Assembly (NCBI GenBank): GCA_002794775.1
Contig: NBAY01000050.1
Location: forward strand, 186,001-250,000
DNA length: 64,000 nucleotides
Direction of reading: 5' to 3'
Source: Porodaedalea pini
Taxonomy: Eukaryota > Basidiomycota > Agaricomycetes > Hymenochaetales > Hymenochaetaceae
The position numbers were made by a program, and so were the translations under genes. Position 1 is the first letter of the stretch, and every line of letters starts with the position of its first letter. The notes beneath the pieces are model-generated. The model did no database searches and was not told the origin of the DNA. It was given only the letters and a program-made list of their open reading frames with translations. Positions 55,591 to 64,000 of the stretch are shown one piece after another.

Positions 55591-56943
55591 TCATTTCGTG
55601 AATCGATCAAACCACGCAATAACACCCCTCGCACACTCTTCCTTAGCCCAGCCTGTCCGAATAAGCATCAGGAAAGTGATGATAATAATAAAAGAGAAAA
55701 ATCCTCGAAAACTCACGCTCAACATCGACATTGGGGTCCCCGCGGACCGCAAAACCATGTTTGACACCCCCAAAGACCTGAAAGTGGTAGTCGTGCTTCT
55801 TCTCGACGAGAAGGTCCTCCGCGCGTCGACGGAACTCGATGGGGAAGGTATGGTCTATCTCTGTGGGGATGTTAGCATGCCATTCGTTAAACGGCTATTA
55901 TCAGGAGCTTAGGCGTATAGAGTTAGGTGTATAGGAGGAAGACGACTCAAGGACTGGTAGCTGTGGAATGAAGTAGATTAGAGACACCTGTACTCACCAG
56001 CACACGATAGTAGAAGTGGAGCTTAAGAAGAGGATGAACATATCAGTTACGTTGAACCAATTTGAGGGCATTAAGAAGCATCTTACCGGTTATATCGGTG
56101 AAGTGCTTCTCATTGAGGAACGCAGGATGGGCGATGGCACCTGTGGGAGAACAACGAAAGCAGCAGCTATGTTTAGCGTATAAATAGAATAAAGTTACGC
56201 GAGAAAGGTTCACCCGCGACTATCTTGCCGGTCGCGCCGGCCTCACAGACGAAAGGTGCTCCAAAACAGTATCCTGATGCCGATGAAAAGAAACACGTGC
56301 GAGTCTCATCAAGGACGAAAACTTCAAGTATCTCTAGATATCGTACGACTCACCGACAGCAGTATACTTGCTTCCTTGACCTTTATTTACATCGTAAGGT
56401 ACGAAATCAGGAAACAAGCCAAATACTTTAAACGTTGCATGGATATTATCGATTCGTACCATATCTCTCCTTGATTGCCTCGAACCACTTTGGCTCGTAT
56501 TCACGGGCCTGCGCTTTGCTTTTCGCCATCCAGGCGGGCCTGTCAAAGCCCTCCTCGTCGTTATGAATGTAGACAGGGTCACCAAAGAAATAGTCAAGGC
56601 CAGCGACTATGTAGCCTGTTTGGGAAAAAGGCGTTAGTCTGCTATTCTACAGTGGAATAATAAGAGTGTGATATATGCAGAAGCAAAAGGAAACGAATTG
56701 AAAGTATATAATCTAACCTTGCGTTGCGAAATAGTCTTGAACGAGCTTGTTATTGATGAACAAAGGCCCCCAGACATCTGCATAAAATAGTATCACGCCC
56801 TTCGCAGTCTGTCCTTGAGGTGGAGTGGCGATATATGTCTCGACACCCGCAATCTTCTCAACCGTGCCTTTCGGCTCGCCAAAGTGCTGCACTCCACTGC
56901 AGCAGTCGTCGCCTGGCATTCTCGCGAGTACGTTTCCCGCCAT
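55591..56943 (-). CDS. Dienelactone hydrolase family protein
   Basis: ATG 56943 (MAGNVLARMPGDDCCSGVQHFGEPKGTVEKI). The next exons read VETYIATPPQGQTAKGVILFYADVWGPLFINNKLVQDYFA, then YIVAGLDYFFGDPVYIHNDEE, FDRPAWMAKSKAQAREYEPKWFEAIKERYG, AIAHPAFLNEKHF, and FPIEFRRRAEDLLVEKKHDYHFQVFGGVKHGFAVRGDP, ending WAKEECARGVIAWFDRF. This is the DLH alpha/beta hydrolase family, with the catalytic His in VKHGFAVRGD. The nucleophile exon (usually a Cys in a G-x-C-x-G context) lies in the 56290-56160 stretch and is not resolved by eye. Probably a cytosolic carboxylic ester/lactone hydrolase. Small introns; no stop seen in the assigned exons. Confidence 0.75.
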
Positions 56944-58296
56944 GTTGGTTGCTAGAGTGAAGGGTTGCTGAGTGAGAAAACTCGCACGGAGGGACCAGAA
57001 TACGCATACGAAGCAGAAGTCGAAGTCTTCGAGAAAGCACAGGTGGGCCCACAAAAATACCAGCACCCTTTTTAAAGCGGTTTTTTATTTTCAGAGATTC
57101 ACTCGCTCTGGCCATGGAAGAGGCCCAAGCTGGCCAAAATGCCTAAGCCCACTTCGAAATTCGAATGAAGGTGGCGAGCCAGGCGGGTGCAGATGCCCTT
57201 CCACATAAGGCAGGTGCTGATTTGAATAATTTCCACGCCACCTGACTGACTCCCGTGACCCCCATTTTCCGCCAGCGCGTTTCGTCGCTGCTTTCTCTTC
57301 ATTCTCCACTATCGTCCAGCTTACCTCTCAGAAGAAATCATATAGTAATCTGTTCGTCTATGAGCCGGTCTTTTTATTCTGGCCGAGAGACTCTTCTAGA
57401 CTGTAAACATTGCTTGCCGATGAACAAGAATCCTGCGAGGACTGAAAATTGATAGCCTTTCGTTAGAGGCGTGGCCTGCTCCTTGTTTTCTTGCGAATCT
57501 CCCAGGCGCTCCTTGTGCAAAGTATTGTGCTGTAATTGGCAATAGAGATTTTAGGAATGCCAGTCAGAGTTCAAACCAGTACGTATCATGATCATATTAT
57601 TTTGCGATCTCCTTGTCGTCTGTTATACCTCCTTTGAAAATTTCGCGTTAAGATGATCTCTTATAATTATCATGTTCATGAGCCTCGGCCATGATTGCTT
57701 TCAGAATCGCACTGAATACGCATCTATCTATCCTGCTTCAAACTCACCTCTGGACGTCACGCTGACTTTCGATTTCCTTACAACAGTGACAGCATGAAAA
57801 TCCAGCCTAGGTTGCGGATGGGCGTCGGACGGAACGCGATTTGTTCTTTGTGCATAGGATCAGACTTTGTGACGATGAGGAAGAAGAGGACTTGGTCGGC
57901 GGGGGCGAGCGAGCTCAGCGTCACAAATTCATCGCAGAGTTTTGTACGTCTGCTCTAAAAATTTGTGTAGGCAACTATAAAGAATCCGAGCTTCACGTGC
58001 TTCATAGTCACAGACTGGTATGCAAGTGGTTACAACATGTGTGTCAAAATACTGATCGCAACGTCAACTTTGACTTTTGTAGAATGGAAAGTCAGCTTCA
58101 CGCGACTGCATTACATAAACAACTCGTCGGACCTGTTTATCCGAACGAACCCAAATAAAAATAGACTTGAGCTTCCTCTTCTCCGAGCGGCATTCATGGA
58201 GGTGCGAAAGTAGAACACGTTGCGTCTCAGCCTTTGTCTGCGAGGACACTCTTGAACAGCGCTTGAGCTCAGTGCAGAGTCAACTGCCCAACAGTC
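56944..58296. other. Divergent intergenic region
   Basis: About 1.35 kb between the hydrolase (-) and MFS gene (+). Short open frames without family signal; nothing recognised. Confidence 0.4.
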
Positions 58297-61137
<2,841 letters not shown>

Positions 61138-61529
61138 AATGAGGAAACTGGATCCTCAGCGCACGAGACAGATGGCTTGAGTGGACCAGAGTGTAAGGGG
61201 CGAAATATACTATAGATTTCGGGTACGATTTTAGCCAATTTTTCTACGCTAGTTCTACGTACAGTATGTATTCCTTGGGATTATGAATCTGAGCTCAATT
61301 TTGTCGGATCTCGCTGGGTGCGACCGTCTTGACTTGAAAGCCGAGTAGTCTCAATCCCTTCGTTAAATGAAACGATAACTCTATACAACTCGAAATCCAA
61401 AGGTACACAACAATCATACACTACTTAGAACAGATTTTGATAGTTAGACTTCCCCTTTTACCCATCTAACGGAGTCAAGCCCGAGTCCCACCCTTCATCG
61501 CCTGCACTCACTTCGACCCGGAGCCAGAA
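61138..61529. other. Intergenic
   Basis: 3' region shared by the convergent MFS and dehydrogenase-like genes; no ORF. Confidence 0.4.
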
Positions 61530-62400
61530 TCAAGCACGCGACGCGCTTGTCCAAGCAAAGTCGAGCACAGTCTGTACATCGCCAGCATCGCGTCCCTTCC
61601 GCGCCAGCTCGCTGTCCTCCCGCGTATGCAGCGCAGCGAGCCTATGATACACATCTCCGGGGGTTCCTCCTCTCCTTCCCGCTCCGCCTTCACGTCATGC
61701 ACCAGCCTCCGGATGACTTGGAACAGATGAACCCGAACCCGAACTCAGCCCAGCATCGATGAACGCAGAAAACTCCTCCATCTCACCGACCCAGTGGTAT
61801 GCCTTGGAAATCATCGGTGAGGTGCTCGTTCCGATGTGCTTGAGCAGGACTGGCTGGTTAAGAGACAGTCCGGAGAGGAAGGCCGAAGCTGTACGCGGTG
61901 AGGAGGCATGTGCAGCTGGGACGATATCGTTGAAGAGTGCAGAGAAGAAAGGGTCGCACCGAGGACCATGGTAAAGAAGGCCTACGAATACTCGTTAATT
62001 GTGGTATTCTGACATAGCCTGGCCAAACGCCCTTCGCAATTCCCCATAGAACTAAAGGAATTGGCATGGATCTCTTGACGGGTAAACATAGTGAGTACGG
62101 CGGCGACGCACCGCATACGACATCTTCAGTGGGCTTGCGTCGCCTACCCCTCCGCTTTCTACACGTCGTCATCGTGCAGCGTGCGTACCTTGAGTCTGAG
62201 CTCGTTGAAGCACTCGAACGCGTCGAAATGTCCCGCGTCAGCAGCGTCGGCACTTGCATAGATAGTGGACCCCTCACTCGGCGCGCGGCCTATGATGCCT
62301 GCATCGAGGAATGCGATTCCACTGCCTGAGAAAAGAGAAGAGATGCTGTGCACAGTACTAGTGGCAGGAGAGACCACGTCGCAGTCGACGAACACGCGGG
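61530..62400 (-). pseudogene. 6-phosphogluconate dehydrogenase-like (DUF1932) gene, decayed
   Basis: Reading right to left: FVDCDVVSPATSTVHSIS and GSGIAFLDAGIIG, then YASADAADAGHFDAFECFNELRLKVRTL (62400-62160). After an intron-like gap come AAHASSPRTASAFLSGLS, NQPVLLKHIG and MISKAYHWVGEMEEFSAFIDAGL (61930-61740). Finally YHRLAALHTRED and VQTVLDFAWTSASRA end at 61530. This is the order of NAD-binding 6PGDH-like proteins with a PF09130 C-terminal domain. The N-terminal Rossmann GxGxxG segment is absent upstream, and the last part changes frame near 61700 without a clear intron, so I treat it as a 5'-truncated pseudogene. Confidence 0.65.
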
Positions 62401-62984
62401 TTGGATTTCTGGAGGGTTGAAGCCATGGTGTAGGACTGTCGTGTGTTGAGTGAGCTTAGATCGCACGAGCTTCAGTTCTAGGTGTACAAAGCGGTGTGCG
62501 GTCGACACGGCAGAAAAATCCGGAGTTTTCCGTGAGGGAGAAGGAATCTCGCCATTAGATTCACGTCAACTTCTCGTACTTTCACCAGTGTCTGCTCGAG
62601 GCCGCGTGTCAGTAGAAAAATGTTTAGTGCCTGCCCAACGAGCATACGAGGTGGTACGTCTACTGTAGGCAGGTGTAGTTAGGCAACCGTAACGCGTAAC
62701 GCGAGGCCAGTTGGGTCGCTAACTTGACCCTGTGTAACGCGTAACGGGTGGGTGGTTGCTTGACTTGGACTACCTTACAAAATTTCCTTTTTAGGAATAT
62801 ACTTTAAATCGGCAAATTTTCACAAATAAATCTTTCTGCGACTCTTCCTTCTTTTAACTCGCAAAAATAATGCTTCTGTTTCAATGTAATTACAAGGGAG
62901 GAACCATTAATGTATTTATGTGTCCAAGAAACAAGAAATTTGACTAGAAAGGATACTTTTCACCCATTCCTAAAGTGCCTCCTA
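62401..62984. other. Spacer containing a direct repeat, possible transposon end
   Basis: GTAACGCGTAACG occurs at 62689-62701 and 62734-62746. The sequence becomes AT-rich from about 62770 onward, towards the transposase. This is a plausible left end of the DNA transposon, but the other end is outside the window. Confidence 0.45.
62689..62746. repeat. Direct repeat pair GTAACGCGTAACG
   Basis: Two exact 13-bp copies 45 bp apart, each made of two GTAACG units around CG. Such subterminal repeats are common transposase-binding sites; this role is inferred. Confidence 0.5.
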
Positions 62985-63940
62985 CTAGCTTTCATTCACT
63001 TCGGCCATTGGCACACCAGCAGTAGCCCAGGTAACTCCTTCATCATTATAAGCCCATATGTCTTCTTCCTCTGAGCTAGGAATAAGTCCAGGGTGGGTGT
63101 CGGACTGTTTAATGCAGTCCGAATGTGTACAATAATGTGTACAGTGGTTCAGGATCTTGATCTTGAGAACACTCTTGACAACTGATGAGACAAGGACAGC
63201 AGCATCATCCTCGTTAGGCTCATCATACCCTTCTGGTGTCAATTCAGTCTCAAGGCCATCCTCAACAAAAATTTGATTTCTTTTCCAAGCATGTGTTGCA
63301 ATCTCATCTGCCAATGTTTTATCCTTGTCAAGATAGGCCTCAAGGTCATTAAGCCAGATGCTTGGGCCTGTCAGCTTGTCTCCAGACAAGTTATACCCTT
63401 TCACAGAGCATTTTTGCCAGGCCTGAAATGATTATCAGTAGGCATTCAAAAGAAATATGTATATATAGATATATAATCATACCATTTTGATGATTTTGCA
63501 TCCATCTACTGAAGTCATATGTTTGTCGACACTCAACATGGCCTGGACTGATGCATTGCAAAGGATAGTAATCAAGTTAAAGAAAAGGACATCCTCAAGG
63601 GCAGTTCCATTGGCAAGCTGTTGCTGCTGTGATTTCACGAGTTCCTCTACAAAAACCTGCTTGATCATATGCTTGATGATGTGCTGCAGACCAACATCTG
63701 CAGGCTGAAAAACACTGGTACCTAGGAAAGCAAGGAGTCAGATTGACATTGAATGATTTATGGGTGTTGTAATCAGACAGGGCATGAGACAAATTTATTC
63801 CTTCTGAATGTTGTAGTTTGACAATGTGCTCAAAAAAAGAACTCATAGTTAGCTGGGACAAAAATTGGTAAAATGTATGGGTGTTCCTTGTTGTCAGCGA
63901 TGGACTATGGGTACGCAAGGGGTAGCCGGGTCGCACGGAA
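62985..63940 (-). mobile_element. DDE_1 (pogo-like) transposase, C-terminal part
   Basis: On the - strand an exon with EHPYILPIFVPAN (about 63890-63855) leads, after an intron ending CTTTCCTAG, to TSVFQPADVGLQHIIKHMIK, the pogo/Tigger/Fot1 pattern TS-x-x-QP-x-D-x-G that holds the last catalytic Asp region. Then follow FVEELVKSQQQQLANGTALE, a further intron (63476-63420 region), and KGYNLSGDKLTGPSIWLNDLEAYLDKD to the stop at 62985. A cut-and-paste transposase. The N-terminal DNA-binding domain and first Asp would lie right of the window. No stop within the visible exons. Confidence 0.7.
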
Positions 63941-64000
63941 CTCAGTCAGAGGAGGAGGGAGAAGAGAGAGAGAACAGTGAGCCAGGGGAACTGACACAGC

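Noticed and set aside
55487..55912. + strand 141-codon ORF
   Set aside because: Shadow of the dienelactone hydrolase exon on the - strand, which carries the family motif VKHGFAVRGD.

Overview
The window looks like an accessory, repeat-rich piece of an Agaricomycete (mushroom-forming basidiomycete) genome. Genes are split by many short introns of about 45-75 bp with GT...AG borders. The families are ones typical of that class: DUF6533-type membrane proteins, F-box proteins, a Kre9/KNH-like secreted protein, an Egh16-like secreted protein, a YAT-type amino acid permease and a 14-TM MFS drug antiporter. All functional calls come from reading motifs by eye; no database search was possible.

Positions 1-17817 are two nested Ty3/gypsy LTR retrotransposons. 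The outer one (called A, + strand) enters from the left edge and ends in its 3' LTR at 16972-17817, where it cuts a short-chain dehydrogenase gene (17818-18230, - strand). The inner one (called B, - strand, 2752-13492) is complete: two 933-934 bp LTRs with TGTAGA...TCTACA ends, a 4-bp GCGC target duplication, and gag, protease, RT, RNase H and integrase in order. B sits inside an exon of an extra, antisense gene of A; removing B restores that exon's reading frame. B has its own antisense gene between integrase and 3' LTR (3847-6016). Both antisense genes encode a six-cysteine cluster with Gal4-type Zn2Cys6 spacing. B's LTRs and the flanks of its antisense gene carry 10-bp-phased CGGTACGC repeats, while A's LTR carries about ten copies of CCGA(G/C)TC. 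Both motifs contain the CGG/CCG triplet that this protein family usually reads. A self-regulatory circuit carried by the retrotransposons is the most interesting hypothesis in the window, and it is only a hypothesis. Nearly all interrupting stops in both elements are TGA (17 of 19), as expected from cytosine deamination or a RIP-like process.

Positions 19220-25550 hold a non-LTR (LINE) element on the - strand. Its ORF2 (endonuclease-RT-RNase H, about 1275 aa) is intact, and its ORF1 is frameshifted.

Positions 25885-61137 are host genes: Kre9/KNH-like (+), DUF6533 7-TM (+), a glutaminase A-like enzyme with an added membrane anchor and tail (-), a second DUF6533-like gene (-), an Egh16-like secreted protein (-), a dead amino acid permease (+), an F-box gene (-), the intact-looking paralogous permease (+), a dienelactone hydrolase (-) and an MFS DHA2 transporter (+). 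The transporter's last exon is interrupted by a 183-nt pure poly(A) block flanked by a 14-bp duplication, which looks like a retroposition event that left nothing but tail. The right edge holds a decayed 6-phosphogluconate-dehydrogenase-like gene and the C-terminal part of a pogo/DDE_1-type DNA transposase.
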